The notes beneath the pieces are model-generated. The model did not search any database and was not told the origin of the DNA. It saw only the letters and a program-made list of their open reading frames with translations. DNA of 64,000 nt from positions 1 through 64,000 of the forward strand of contig NZ_CP066785.1 in NCBI RefSeq assembly GCF_028751195.1, written 5' to 3'. This document shows positions 6,614-15,644 of the stretch, one piece after another; the first letter of the stretch is position 1; each line of letters opens with the position of its first letter. Source of the stretch: Alicyclobacillus sp. ALC3 (lineage in GTDB: Bacteria; Bacillota; Bacilli; Alicyclobacillales; Alicyclobacillaceae). Both the position numbers and the translations under genes were made by a program.

Positions 6614-9271
6614 CTAGCGATTCTTGCGTTCGAACCCACAACCGGGGCAGTGCCATTTACGGCGGTCATCCGTTAACTCCAGCTGCGTCGTTTCACATTT
6701 AGGGCACAGCTTGGGCTTTGGACGCAGGTCAATCCTAGTTGCTTGCGGCTGCTCGACCGGCTCATCACGCGCAGCTGTCGTCTCGTGTGCTGTCACTGGC
6801 AGTGGCTCTGTTTCTCCGGTTTGTTCGGCGATTGGTTCCTCTGACTTCCTCACTTCTGGTGAGACGTGTTTCGGCTCATCTACTGGGTCGTTTGCCTCTG
6901 CTGCAGTTTCCGCCCGTTCATGTGCCACAGGCATGTCCGAGCGAACGAGGAACTTATCCAGCCGGATCACCTTGTTCGGGTCCGCTTCAGGCAGCACATA
7001 GGTGCTTGGTTTCGTGCTGGCCTCTCGGGTGAGCGTCGGCACGTCCACGTGAGTGAGGGACTCATCCGTCTCTGGCTCTGACACGGCCTCCGCCGGAGCT
7101 GCCGTGGCACTCTGTGCCGACATGGAAGCGCGAAAGGGACGTGGGAAGAATCCTCTTGGCGCCTGTTTGCTTGACGTCTCACCTACGGCCTCTTGGTGCG
7201 CGTCTACAGATGCTGCTTGATTCACCTTGAAGAACCCACGCTTGCGGTTCGCCCATTCATCAGCGAAGGATGTCAGACCCACAGCCGGTACCTGTACCTG
7301 GTTGTCCACTGTAATCGCAAAAATCGCCTCGTCCGCTTTCAAGCCATATGCGATGTCCTCCAGGCGGTACCGCGGGTCAACCGCTTCGTGCGTGCTGATG
7401 CGTCGGTCCAGATTCCTGCTGTCGAACCCGAACCATCCGAGTTTGTTCTCGGTGTGAGACTCCTTTATGACTGTCGTACTACCAAGCGCATTTTCCAGAA
7501 ACCTCGCGTCGTCCGGCGACGGTGCCGGGAAGTATATTTTGTTTCGACAGCTGCCCTCGACCACGTCCATGAACTTCTTTGAGACGTCGAGTAGCTGCGA
7601 CCTCGCCTGAATCGCAAGCATCATCCCGACACGATACTTGCGCGCCTGGGAGAACATTTCTGTGAACGACTCCGTGCCAAACACCGCGAATTCATCCACG
7701 TACAAATACACCGGTCGGCGTGTGTCTTCGCTGCCGCCTCGCTCGAGCGTGTACATCTTGAGTGCCACGAGGAACAACTTGCCGAACAGCTTTCCCGCAG
7801 GTCGGTTCCCCGTCACGATGACCAGCAGTCGTCCGGGTACATCCTTCCCTGCAGCCAGAAATGACTTGAAGTCTACTGCCGGCAGACTGTCCTTGCTGAA
7901 CACTTCCCGCAAACGTGGATTGCTTGCCAATTCATTGACGACAATTTTGAGACCCTTCGTGATGGTTTCGAGCTTCTCCATCTTCTGTTCGGTGAAGGTA
8001 TCCATGCGAAATGAGTTGGCCGCAGTAAAGACCATGCTCTGCTCGGCAGGACTCGCTGCATCATATCGGGCCTGAACCTCTGGACGCATGTGCTCCCACA
8101 TCGCTCCAGGTGCTTCCTCTTCGTTCTTCTTCTTTTTAGCTGGCGTGGGTGTGTCCTTCTGATGGGTCACGTACTGGTGGATCATGTCGCAGATCGCCCG
8201 GAAGTAGTGCGGGTTGGTGACGAGTTCGGCAAAGAACAGGAAGTCCGCTTCCGGCCACAAGGGCACCTGAACCTGAATAACGGTACGAACAAGGTCATCC
8301 TGCGCGTTTTGAAAAAAGCCATCCTGTTTGCCCATCTTCTCCTGCAAGGCCGCCCGCACATTGTCGATGATGTCGGCGATGTCGCCTCCAGCGAACGGAT
8401 TGAACGACACCGTGCTAGGCATGGACCCACGCAGGTCCATGACATCCGTGTGGATATTGAACTTCTGCGCCATGTCGACTGCCTTTTGCGCGAATCCACC
8501 GTCCGGGTCCACCACAATGACATCCATCGGCACTCCGTCAGCCACCGCTCGCAGGTCCTGGTAGACACCCTTGCTGAGGACTCGACTCGTTTTCCCCGTA
8601 CCGATGCTGCCCAGTACCAGCGTGTTGATGAAACGGTCGGTACCGTCGATGCGAATTTGTTTCCCGTTATCCTTGCGTACACCGACTTCGATGCCTCTGA
8701 TTTCAAACCTGTTTGGGTCCGTTTTGCGTTTGCCAGCGTACGCGCCTGACTCCGCATGTAGTCTCGACATCAGGTTTGCACGATTCGTTGGAGACATGCC
8801 GCGATAAATCAGGTATCCAATCGCCAATATCACCACGCCGATCAGCACAACCGCAGTTACCCAGGCGTTCTGGTGAACGAGTGGGCTCATCGCATTGAGG
8901 TTCGGCATGTGCACACTTGATGGCGACCCTTGTCCACTCGATGTCAGAGGATTCACGATGCCAGACACATTGCTGGATGTCGTGGCATGGTGGACGGTAC
9001 TTGTACCCTTGCCCCCCGCTTTCGCAGTTGTCTTTGCTGCCGCGTCCAGTGTCTTGTGCTGCCACGAAGCAATGGAATGGTGCACCTTGAACACAGCATA
9101 ACCGACTGCCCCAAGTGCGACGATGGAGAACATAGTCATCAGGCTTCCGAACATGCGATAGACCGTTCGGTACAGCAAGTAGGCGATGACTGCACCGCCT
9201 ATAATGAGTAGTAGCGGCGATTGAAACAGATGCCCCAGGACAGTGATTGGTATCCCCTGTGGGACGTGCAC
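6614..9271 (-). CDS. Type IV coupling protein-like ATPase (VirD4/TraG/TraD group) with C-terminal zinc ribbon
   Basis: 885 residues. N-terminal membrane helices (about 10-60) and another near 140-160 anchor it. Walker A GSIGTGKTS is near residue 222 and Walker B YLYVDEF near 524, with ARSQLLDV downstream, as in coupling proteins that hand relaxosome DNA to a conjugative secretion channel. A long acidic, low-complexity stretch (about 690-850) follows, then an unusual zinc ribbon CPKC...CPGC at the end. The GTG start at 9271 has GAGGAG 9 nt upstream. It follows the YdjM-like gene by 21 bp. Confidence 0.82.
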   Translation of the reverse strand: MHVPQGIPITVLGHLFQSPLLLIIGGAVIAYLLYRTVYRMFGSLMTMFSIVALGAVGYAVFKVHHSIASWQHKTLDAAAKTTAKAGGKGTSTVHHATTSSNVSGIVNPLTSSGQGSPSSVHMPNLNAMSPLVHQNAWVTAVVLIGVVILAIGYLIYRGMSPTNRANLMSRLHAESGAYAGKRKTDPNRFEIRGIEVGVRKDNGKQIRIDGTDRFINTLVLGSIGTGKTSRVLSKGVYQDLRAVADGVPMDVIVVDPDGGFAQKAVDMAQKFNIHTDVMDLRGSMPSTVSFNPFAGGDIADIIDNVRAALQEKMGKQDGFFQNAQDDLVRTVIQVQVPLWPEADFLFFAELVTNPHYFRAICDMIHQYVTHQKDTPTPAKKKKNEEEAPGAMWEHMRPEVQARYDAASPAEQSMVFTAANSFRMDTFTEQKMEKLETITKGLKIVVNELASNPRLREVFSKDSLPAVDFKSFLAAGKDVPGRLLVIVTGNRPAGKLFGKLFLVALKMYTLERGGSEDTRRPVYLYVDEFAVFGTESFTEMFSQARKYRVGMMLAIQARSQLLDVSKKFMDVVEGSCRNKIYFPAPSPDDARFLENALGSTTVIKESHTENKLGWFGFDSRNLDRRISTHEAVDPRYRLEDIAYGLKADEAIFAITVDNQVQVPAVGLTSFADEWANRKRGFFKVNQAASVDAHQEAVGETSSKQAPRGFFPRPFRASMSAQSATAAPAEAVSEPETDESLTHVDVPTLTREASTKPSTYVLPEADPNKVIRLDKFLVRSDMPVAHERAETAAEANDPVDEPKHVSPEVRKSEEPIAEQTGETEPLPVTAHETTAARDEPVEQPQATRIDLRPKPKLCPKCETTQLELTDDRRKWHCPGCGFERKNR

Positions 9272-9292
9272 TCACCATCACTCCTCTCTGCG

Positions 9293-10054
9293 CTAAACCA
9301 GGGCTAGTGCGACAAATCCGAGGATGCAGATGCCGCCAATCAAGTGGTCGACTGCGCCGCCTGTTTTGACGAGATGCAGGCCTTGGCGCTTGCTCCACGG
9401 CCACAACAGCGGGATTCCACCTGCAGGAAAGTCGGCTGCCATGTGCAAGGCGTATCCAACGACAAACCCCGGGGCAGCCACGGCAAGGTGCAGTGAACCA
9501 AGCGCGCCACCCGACATGAGGACACCTGCACCGAAGATGGCCAGTCCAGGTAAGCTATGCGTAAACGTTCGATGCTTTGTGAACATCGCGCCCACAAGCC
9601 ACACAGCGAGTAAGATGGCCGACAGCATGGGCATGTGTTTTGCCCACCCGAGGTACAAGAACCCCACTCCGACAAGTCCGAGTCCGATGATTCGCGTGAC
9701 ATTCTTCTGGGAGTTGAACAAGACCCCCAGGACCACCACAACGCCCCAGGCAATGAGAGATGACGCCTGGTGCAAGGCAAAGACCATCGCCACGAGCACG
9801 GCCAGAATTGGCACGCCGCCAATGACCTCCACCTTATGGGCCATTAGGGAATCGCGCTGGTCAAGGTCCGGGAGAACAGCGCCGACGACCGTCGATGCCA
9901 CGATTACTGCCTGAGCGATGAGGATGTGCGGGAAACTGTGCCAGTTGTCACCCACCAGCTGCTGCCGCATGTTCTGCCACGAGCTATGTAAGAGCAGTGG
10001 AGCTGCGACAACGGCTCCAACTCCCCCGATTGCCATGTGCGTTCTGCCAAGCAT
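9293..10054 (-). CDS. YdjM-like membrane-bound metal-dependent hydrolase
   Basis: 253 residues, beginning MLGRTHMAIGG and with several membrane helices. His/Asp clusters (RTHMAIG, GAVLPDLDQRDS, TKHRTFTHSLP, ALHMAADF, GGAVDHLIGG) match the YdjM (LexA-regulated, metal-dependent hydrolase) family. Substrates of this family are not well defined. It starts the unit that continues into the coupling ATPase and is preceded by a TGGCG-type promoter with a leader of about 78 nt. Confidence 0.85.
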   Translation of the reverse strand: MLGRTHMAIGGVGAVVAAPLLLHSSWQNMRQQLVGDNWHSFPHILIAQAVIVASTVVGAVLPDLDQRDSLMAHKVEVIGGVPILAVLVAMVFALHQASSLIAWGVVVVLGVLFNSQKNVTRIIGLGLVGVGFLYLGWAKHMPMLSAILLAVWLVGAMFTKHRTFTHSLPGLAIFGAGVLMSGGALGSLHLAVAAPGFVVGYALHMAADFPAGGIPLLWPWSKRQGLHLVKTGGAVDHLIGGICILGFVALALV

Positions 10055-10138
10055 ACGTAACTCCTCCTTTCTTCCAAATTAGCACCGACGAAGCACGCTT
10101 GTGGGGTGTTTTGAGGGTAACTTTCGTGTACTGAATGG

Positions 10139-10182
10139 AGCGTAGCACAGTGGCTGCGTAATAATCCGCCATTTTGTCGCCA
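10139..10182 (-). promoter_or_regulatory. TGGCG-type backbone promoter, copy b (YdjM-like and coupling ATPase)
   Basis: Repeat pair at 10182-10166, -10 box TACGCT at 10144-10139 preceded by TGC (extended -10). Spacing identical to copy a. Confidence 0.75.
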
Positions 10183-10204
10183 ATCTTCACGGTGTAGATG
10201 AGAC

Positions 10205-10228
10205 CAAAAAACGCCACACACCTGTGGC
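10205..10228 (-). terminator. Terminator of the 13.1-10.4 kb operon
   Basis: CGCCACAGGTGTGTGGCG hairpin followed by TTTTTT on the minus strand. The 190 bp between it and the last gene (10419) holds no gene; some GC-rich inverted repeats there remain unexplained. Confidence 0.8.
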
Positions 10229-10418
10229 GCTCTGGTAACGCATGCGTAGCGGTTTGCTCACCGCATGACCGACCATCCGAGTTTGCGAGTGCGACGGTCG
10301 CAGGTGGCTCGCCCTTGTCGGACTACTCAAGCCGCGGAGCCATGGAGCGCGGCCTCCTGGTCCAAGGGAACTAAATACCTTGCGTCCAAAGTATCTTTGT
10401 CTATTCTATCATCACCGT

Positions 10419-10601
10419 TTAATCCATCCTGAACAACTCCAATTGCACACTCTCAACTTGCCGCATTGGAATCTCGCAATGAGTACACAACGGTGGTTGT
10501 GACAAGTCCAGCTGCGATTCCCTCAGCAATCGCAAGTCCCCACAGCTTGGGCACTGAAATTCCTTGACCGGAATTTCTGGAATTTCCTCGGCTGTGTCCA
10601 T
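10419..10601 (-). CDS. Small zinc-ribbon protein (60 aa)
   Basis: Starts MDTAEEIPEIPVKEFQCPSC and has two CxxC knuckles (CPSC and CTHC) that should bind one zinc ion. It ends VQLELFRMD, reminiscent of the tail of the zinc-ribbon protein at 44226. The ATG overlaps the previous stop (TGATG), with AGGGA 6 nt upstream. It is the last gene of the operon. Possibly a DNA- or RNA-binding adaptor; function unknown. Confidence 0.6.
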   Translation of the reverse strand: MDTAEEIPEIPVKEFQCPSCGDLRLLRESQLDLSQPPLCTHCEIPMRQVESVQLELFRMD

Positions 10602-10813
10602 CAATTGTCCCTGCCCACTCTGTCCACCACAAAAATACATATAGGAGCATGAGTGTCGCCTGTGTATCGCACCCTGAATGGGACCTTCCGTGATATTGAA
10701 GTTCCCATTAGAACACTCAACTCCGCCACGTTTTGACACCAGAATTCGTCGAGTGCTCCCCCTTCCAACTGGTCCATCACACGACGAGCCTGGTTTAACG
10801 TTAACGAGGACAC
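10601..10813 (-). CDS. Hypothetical plasmid protein (70 aa)
   Basis: Short protein with no recognised motif. The GTG at 10813 follows GAGGG by a normal distance, and the gene overlaps both neighbours by a few bases (13 bp before, 1 bp after), as expected in a compact operon. No function can be offered. Confidence 0.5.
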   Translation of the reverse strand: MSSLTLNQARRVMDQLEGGALDEFWCQNVAELSVLMGTSISRKVPFRVRYTGDTHAPICIFVVDRVGRDN

Positions 10814-11082
10814 GGTAGTCCCTCAACGTCATCGATGGCTCGGCTCAATGCCCATGTGCTGTCCCCATTCTCAAGGTGGCGTTTGAGTGCCTCTGTTGTA
10901 TCTGACGCATAGCCAGCCCGATCCACCATGCAATTTCGCCAGCGCACTGATGCCTGTGCAAGTCGCTCCAACGCATCCAAACGTTTCTTATCCACCACCG
11001 CAAGGCCATCTGCTTCGAGCAAGGCGAGAGCCATAGTCCCTGCCACCTCTGCAGCCCTTTTATGTGTGTTTTGGTTGGTCAT
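10801..11082 (-). CDS. Hypothetical plasmid protein (93 aa)
   Basis: Mostly helical, charged, soluble protein (KKRLDALERLAQASVRWRN). The start overlaps the upstream stop codon as ATGA. Member of the 13.1-10.4 kb operon. No family recognised. Confidence 0.6.
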   Translation of the reverse strand: MTNQNTHKRAAEVAGTMALALLEADGLAVVDKKRLDALERLAQASVRWRNCMVDRAGYASDTTEALKRHLENGDSTWALSRAIDDVEGLPCPR

Positions 11083-11261
11083 CGTGGCACACCATCTTTT
11101 CTACCACCGCGTTTTCCTCCGCGCTCGCGTCGCTTCGGTTTGCAGTCTTCGCACGTCCGAGGATATCCCGGTGCCTCGAATCCGTCTCCAACGTCCTGCA
11201 TCGCCGCTCCGCAAACCTGGCACAGAGTTCCGTCTAGCATCATTTCCGCAATGTCCCCCAT
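11079..11261 (-). CDS. Small zinc-finger protein (60 aa)
   Basis: Begins MGDIAEMMLDGTLCQVCGAAM; CQVC and CEDC form a probable zinc site, followed by a very basic tail (KRRERGGKRGGRK) that could contact nucleic acid. The ATG shares one base with the stop of the DUF5131 gene, and AGAGGTGA lies upstream. Function unknown. Confidence 0.6.
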   Translation of the reverse strand: MGDIAEMMLDGTLCQVCGAAMQDVGDGFEAPGYPRTCEDCKPKRRERGGKRGGRKDGVPR

Positions 11262-12298
11262 TACTGCGTCACCTCTCTTGAAACAGCGTTGCCGCCAATC
11301 CGTGGATACTCGTCCCACACCCGACCGTCCAGCACACGACCTGCGTTCTTCCTGCCGACTCGGCACACGCTTGTGTCCGGGTCGAAGTTCACCCACTGTT
11401 TGCCCTTGATGCCAGGCTCATTACAACGCAACTCATGAACCGGTGCGAACTCGCCCCATTGCTTGAAGAAGAACGAAACGCCAGCTTCAACGCACTGGTC
11501 TCGAAGGTCTCGCGCCCACCACGGACTCATCGGTCTAGCGTTCGGGCCACTTTCGCCACCGACGATGACCCAGTCGATGGGCGATTTTGTTCCCCATGAC
11601 TCGTAGTTGTCGTTTTCGTATCCACACTTGTTGCACTTAAAGTAGCTGTAGTCATTGTCGCGAACTATGTGCTCGTGATTCTCCACTGACCCGCATTGTG
11701 GGCAAACCCACTGTTGGTCTGCGTCCAGCCCGAGATCAACGGGGCCGAGCAACGGCTCACAACTCAGGAATCGGGCAGCGGCAGGAGTTTGCAGAAGTAA
11801 CGGAATGCGTTCGTCTACGGCCTGCTGATTCTCGACGCTGACGCCAAGCCAGACATTAGGCCAAGGGAACGGCGGTTCTGTAGAACCTGTCAACGTTGCA
11901 AAGTCTCGCTCGTTAAACCATTCATTCAGGAGGTTCTTCATCCGTCCTGGCCGCTTGGTCAAAACCTGAAAGGTGTGCTGTTCAGCGGCGCCCATGATCT
12001 GAAACACCTTTCGGATAAAGTTGTCTGGAACTTGCTCATGGAACAGGTCACTCATGCTGTTCACGAATATTCGCCGCGGCTGTTTCCACTTCAACGGCTG
12101 CCCCAAGCGGTCATAATGCAGTTGCACGTTCTCCGCCGCATATGCCGCGTTCCATGGCTTCGATGTGAACCCGAACCGGTGACTCACCTTCTCGGCGTAG
12201 CAGTGCGTGCATCCGGCTGAGACCTTGCTGCATCCTGTGACCGGGTTCCATGTCTCATCCGTCCAACCTATGCCGCCCTCTTTACGCTGATTGGCCAT
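11261..12298 (-). CDS. DUF5131 (phage Gp37/Gp68-like) protein
   Basis: 345 residues beginning MANQRKEGGIGWTDETWNPVTGC. The N-terminal CSKVSAGCTHCYAEK and the NSMSDLFHE and VGGESG motifs are hallmarks of the Gp37/Gp68 family. Its clustered cysteines resemble radical-SAM-type iron-sulfur ligands. A second four-cysteine zinc knuckle (CPQC...CNKC) is inserted near residues 200-230. The family is common on phages and plasmids and has no settled function. ATG 12298 has GGAGG 9 nt upstream. It overlaps the HNH gene. Confidence 0.85.
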   Translation of the reverse strand: MANQRKEGGIGWTDETWNPVTGCSKVSAGCTHCYAEKVSHRFGFTSKPWNAAYAAENVQLHYDRLGQPLKWKQPRRIFVNSMSDLFHEQVPDNFIRKVFQIMGAAEQHTFQVLTKRPGRMKNLLNEWFNERDFATLTGSTEPPFPWPNVWLGVSVENQQAVDERIPLLLQTPAAARFLSCEPLLGPVDLGLDADQQWVCPQCGSVENHEHIVRDNDYSYFKCNKCGYENDNYESWGTKSPIDWVIVGGESGPNARPMSPWWARDLRDQCVEAGVSFFFKQWGEFAPVHELRCNEPGIKGKQWVNFDPDTSVCRVGRKNAGRVLDGRVWDEYPRIGGNAVSREVTQ

Positions 12299-12809
12299 TT
12301 CGACGAGCCTCCTCTCGTGCATGGTGGCAACGCGAGCAAACAGGCTCGACGTACAGTTGGTTCTCGCCGTCGTATCCCCTCGCGTGGTCGTATTCGTGGC
12401 GATACTCACCGATAAACAATTCATCCCCGCAGTCGATACACGGAAGGTCGTCTGGGTGCGGAATCAACCCTTGCTCGACCAGGTAATTCACGCGGCGTCT
12501 AGCCTGCAACTTGTCCCCGTTTCTAACTTTGGCAATGAACCCACGCCGTTTACGCGAACGAGGAACATAGCTCTCTCTGCCTGTTTTCCGTGCGCAAATG
12601 CGGCAAACAGCTTTCAACCCGTCCGACTTGGATTTGTCGGCGTTGAATTCACCTCTCGCCATCCACTGCTGGCACTTCCAGCAATACTTCAGACCTTGGT
12701 TCAGTTTCTCGATATACATTTCAAACGGAACACCCAAACGCTTTGCTGCAGTCTTCAGGACACCCAGGCGACGCCCGTCCGTCCACCCGATTTTGCTTTT
12801 GTCTACCAC
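12282..12809 (-). CDS. HNH-type nuclease-like zinc protein
   Basis: About 175 residues. A first zinc site (CWKC...CRIC) precedes an HNH-like core near the C-terminus: CIDCGDE, HEYDHARGYDGEN, then CSRCHHARE. This fits small HNH endonucleases of phages and plasmids. The GTG at 12809 is preferred over 12818 because AGAGG lies 8 nt upstream. It shares the motif KIGWTDG with the start of the next protein (GIGWTDE), so part of the 5' coding sequence may be duplicated between the two genes. Confidence 0.7.
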   Translation of the reverse strand: MVDKSKIGWTDGRRLGVLKTAAKRLGVPFEMYIEKLNQGLKYCWKCQQWMARGEFNADKSKSDGLKAVCRICARKTGRESYVPRSRKRRGFIAKVRNGDKLQARRRVNYLVEQGLIPHPDDLPCIDCGDELFIGEYRHEYDHARGYDGENQLYVEPVCSRCHHAREEARRNGQSA

Positions 12810-12833
12810 TGTTTTCACCTCTTGTTTTTTGCG

Positions 12834-13091
12834 TTACCGATACTCGAAAAGAACGTTCGTCGACGGAATTACAGCTATCCCGCTCAGTTCGAAGACGTCA
12901 ATATCACCACTCCCCGCCTCGGTTGCAGCCCTGTAAAAATCCCGGTAGCTCCAATTTGCAGGTGTCAGTTCCGAGTCATGGCAACGGCGCGTGATAGTGT
13001 AAAATGCGCCCTCGTCCCCGCGCAGTTTCTTGAGTGGCTTAAATCTCAACCCTTGGTATTCGAACGTTTGATCAGTCTGTCTAATTGCCAC
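12834..13091 (-). CDS. Hypothetical plasmid protein, first gene of its operon
   Basis: 85 residues from a GTG at 13091. A longer frame would begin at ATG 13124, but that codon lies inside the -10 box of the TGGCG-type promoter, so the GTG, with AAGGGA upstream, is the supported start. The sequence (WSYRDFYRAATEAGSGDIDVFEL) has no recognised domain. Confidence 0.55.
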   Translation of the reverse strand: MAIRQTDQTFEYQGLRFKPLKKLRGDEGAFYTITRRCHDSELTPANWSYRDFYRAATEAGSGDIDVFELSGIAVIPSTNVLFEYR

Positions 13092-13122
13092 TGGCGATCG
13101 TTCCCTTCTGTGTCCTGTCTCC

Positions 13123-13166
13123 ATTTTACAAGTGTTTTTTGGTTTAATACCGCCATTTTACCGCCA
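13123..13166 (-). promoter_or_regulatory. TGGCG-type backbone promoter, copy c (13.1-10.4 kb operon)
   Basis: Repeat pair at 13166-13150 and -10 box TAAAAT at 13128-13123, 22 nt after the second TGGCG. Confidence 0.75.
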
Positions 13167-13221
13167 TTTGATATATGTCGATTCAGCTCGTTCCAGCGTC
13201 TACTAATTGGGATAAGTCGGG

Positions 13222-13258
13222 ATACGGGCGACTGCATGGGGTGTGCAGCCGCCCGTAT
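13222..13258. terminator. Strong hairpin after the helicase operon
   Basis: ATACGGGCGACTGCA (13222-13236) pairs with 13244-13258 with one mismatch. It lies after the gene ending at 13307. No T-run follows on the minus strand, so termination there would not be of the standard kind. Confidence 0.5.
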
Positions 13259-13306
13259 TTCTTGAACTTTAGCGCCATAATGACGTGGACTGCATTCGGA
13301 CCAACG

Positions 13307-13681
13307 CTAATCCGTCACAGACGCGGAATCAGACTTGTATTCATGCCCCACACCGCTCCGCACTCTTTCCGGGAGTCGCGCACAGTTTGCTCGCACGCCA
13401 TCAACAATCAGCCGCGCATTTTGCAACGCCCCCTGTGCCTCATCGTAGCCGTGGACAAATGGGTCGAGCTGCTCGAGGATTGTCGTTAACGCGAGCGCCA
13501 GCTCCTCTGTTACCTGTCCAAGCCGTACACAGTCACCCAACACTTGCCGGACCATCAATTCCTGCTCGGACATCAACGGACGAGTCCTCACTGGATTGTT
13601 CGTACGCTGCAGTCGTATAGTTTGCTTGATTTCCCGTAGCGCCCCCATGGCCAACTCTCGTTCGTCGGTAGACTGAGTCAT
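13307..13681 (-). CDS. Hypothetical helical protein downstream of the helicase
   Basis: 124 residues, mostly helical and charged, without a recognised motif. GGAGG lies 9 nt before ATG 13681, and the gap to the helicase gene is 19 bp, so the two are probably cotranscribed. It could be a helicase partner; that is only inferred from position. Confidence 0.6.
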   Translation of the reverse strand: MTQSTDERELAMGALREIKQTIRLQRTNNPVRTRPLMSEQELMVRQVLGDCVRLGQVTEELALALTTILEQLDPFVHGYDEAQGALQNARLIVDGVRANCARLPERVRSGVGHEYKSDSASVTD

Positions 13682-13700
13682 CGTTCATCGCCTCCAACTA

Positions 13701-15467
13701 TTACTGAACTACAGCGCGTGCCTGCGCCTCTGCATACGCCTTGAAGCGGTTGATTCGCGCCTCCAACCACGCCTTACCGCTCTCCGTAGCCAACACCGAG
13801 CGCCAGTATTCGGCGTCGAAGTTCTTCCCCAGTATCCGTACACGTTTCCTGGAGAATGCCTGTGTAAGCGCGTCCGATGCAGCACCGCGTGTCCACGTCT
13901 TGTCGTGTTGGATGCGGTATTGGTCGAGCAGATACGCCTGCCTCTTCGACATGGGCGCCGAACGCCAGTCCGCCTCCTTCTCAATCAGCTTTGTCTCCAG
14001 CAGCTGCAAAAAGCCTTCGGCAATGCCTTGTGCGTACTCGAGGGGTAACGCCCTGTCGTGCAGCGGCATGAACTTCTCGTTCTTCAGCTCGAGCACCGGC
14101 CAATACTCGTCCCCATCGCGGAACAGGTACGCCCAACGGGAATCGTCGTAACATATGGCGAACATGTCTTTGATTTTGTTCCATCGGTACCGGCTGCGAT
14201 TTGCGAACAGATTGATTGCCTGTGCGACTTGCTCCGACTTCTCCTGCTTTGCCCGGGTCACCTGGTCGACACGATTCACCCATTCAGTGACGGACTCACC
14301 GTCCTGCATTGGCAACTCCTCTTGATTTGCCTTTGCCCGACTCTTCGCTTGGACTTGGGTGGCGTCCTGGTCCCCTCTGCGCTGCGTCTTCATCAGCACC
14401 GTGAACGTCTGCAACGACTTGTCCTGGCTTGCGCCGGTAAGGTCCAACACCATCGCGTCGGACTTGCTCGGATGCAGACGGAGCGCTCGACCCACCATCT
14501 GCGTGTACAGGGACTGGCTGCGTGTGGGGCGCGCTATCACAACGGCATCGACGTCCGGTTGGTCGTATCCTTCCGTGAGGATCTGGCAATTCACTAGAAT
14601 TCGTAGACGATTTTCAGCGAAGTCTTTGAGAATCGACGACCGTTGTTCAGCCGCCATTCCACCATCTACTGCTGCGCACGTCATTCCAGCCTGTTTGAAC
14701 CTTTCGGCCAGCGCATTCGCGTGTTTCACGTCGACTGCGAACACGAGACACTTGCGATTGGCTGCATGTGTCCTCACGGCCACCACAACTGCGTCCAGGG
14801 CGTTCTCAAAGTTCAACACGTAGGACAGGTCCTTCGCGTTGTAGTCGCCGCCACTGGTACGGATGGCACTCAGGTTCAAATCTGGCACTTCTACCTTGAC
14901 CCCACGTACGTCTGACAGATAGCCATCTGCGATCATCTGAAGAATGGTTCGTTCGTACGCCAAGTGTTCAAAGACATCTCCCAGCTTCACCCCGTCTCCA
15001 CGCTGAGGCGTTGCGGTGACTCCGAGCAGCGGTGGACCGCCCGGTTCGAAGACACCCAGACGTTCAAGCATGCGGAGCGTACCAGGAGCGCCAACGTGGT
15101 GGGCTTCGTCGTATATCACCAGACCCGGTTGTCGAATCGCACGACCCGCGACGAGCGTCTGCGTCGACGCGAGCATGATCTCTCCCAATTGCTCGTTCTG
15201 GCTGCCCTGAACTCTGCCCGTGAACACATCAGGCCAGACCAAGCGTATTTTCTGGTCAGCCTGGTCGAGCAACTCGGAGCGGTGTGCGATGACGACAATC
15301 GGCCGCGTCGAATCCACCTCGTGGTAGTAGCGATGGGCCGCCGTGCCTATCACAATGGTCTTGCCGGCCCCTGTGGGCAACGATACCAACTGGCGACGAT
15401 ACTTGGGTAATGCCCCAAAAAATCCGTCTACGGCTTCCTTCTGATACGGGCGCAGCTGAATCTGCAT
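13701..15467 (-). CDS. DEAD/DEAH-box superfamily 2 helicase
   Basis: 588 residues. Walker A SLPTGAGKT near residue 30, DEAH near 118, the VTATP motif, and a C-terminal helicase domain with TEGYDQPDVDAVVIARPTRS and QMVGRALR. Layout matches restriction-type/RadD-like SF2 helicases that unwind or translocate on duplex DNA. ATG 15467 follows AAGGAGG and lies about 17 nt after the predicted transcription start, which rules out the longer frame. The C-terminal 200 residues are a family-unknown accessory domain. Confidence 0.88.
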   Translation of the reverse strand: MQIQLRPYQKEAVDGFFGALPKYRRQLVSLPTGAGKTIVIGTAAHRYYHEVDSTRPIVVIAHRSELLDQADQKIRLVWPDVFTGRVQGSQNEQLGEIMLASTQTLVAGRAIRQPGLVIYDEAHHVGAPGTLRMLERLGVFEPGGPPLLGVTATPQRGDGVKLGDVFEHLAYERTILQMIADGYLSDVRGVKVEVPDLNLSAIRTSGGDYNAKDLSYVLNFENALDAVVVAVRTHAANRKCLVFAVDVKHANALAERFKQAGMTCAAVDGGMAAEQRSSILKDFAENRLRILVNCQILTEGYDQPDVDAVVIARPTRSQSLYTQMVGRALRLHPSKSDAMVLDLTGASQDKSLQTFTVLMKTQRRGDQDATQVQAKSRAKANQEELPMQDGESVTEWVNRVDQVTRAKQEKSEQVAQAINLFANRSRYRWNKIKDMFAICYDDSRWAYLFRDGDEYWPVLELKNEKFMPLHDRALPLEYAQGIAEGFLQLLETKLIEKEADWRSAPMSKRQAYLLDQYRIQHDKTWTRGAASDALTQAFSRKRVRILGKNFDAEYWRSVLATESGKAWLEARINRFKAYAEAQARAVVQ

Positions 15468-15490
15468 GGCTCCACCTCCTTGCAGTAAAT

Positions 15491-15534
15491 ATTCTACCAG
15501 TTCACACAGCACATAGTCCGCCAAGTTACCGCCA
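15491..15534 (-). promoter_or_regulatory. TGGCG-type backbone promoter, copy d (helicase)
   Basis: Repeat pair at 15534-15518 and -10 box TAGAAT at 15496-15491, with TGG before it. Confidence 0.8.
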
Positions 15535-15644
15535 ATCTGTACGCAAAAAATGCCGCCGACAATGTGCCGGCGACAAATTTGGAAAGGAGGGAACCACTGC
15601 TGTTAGCTATAGTATTGCCGATCGGTATGGCAACTATTCATCTA

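Noticed and set aside
10229-10418. GC-rich inverted repeats that could suggest a structured RNA
   Set aside because: No consistent fold, promoter or known RNA family was recognised.
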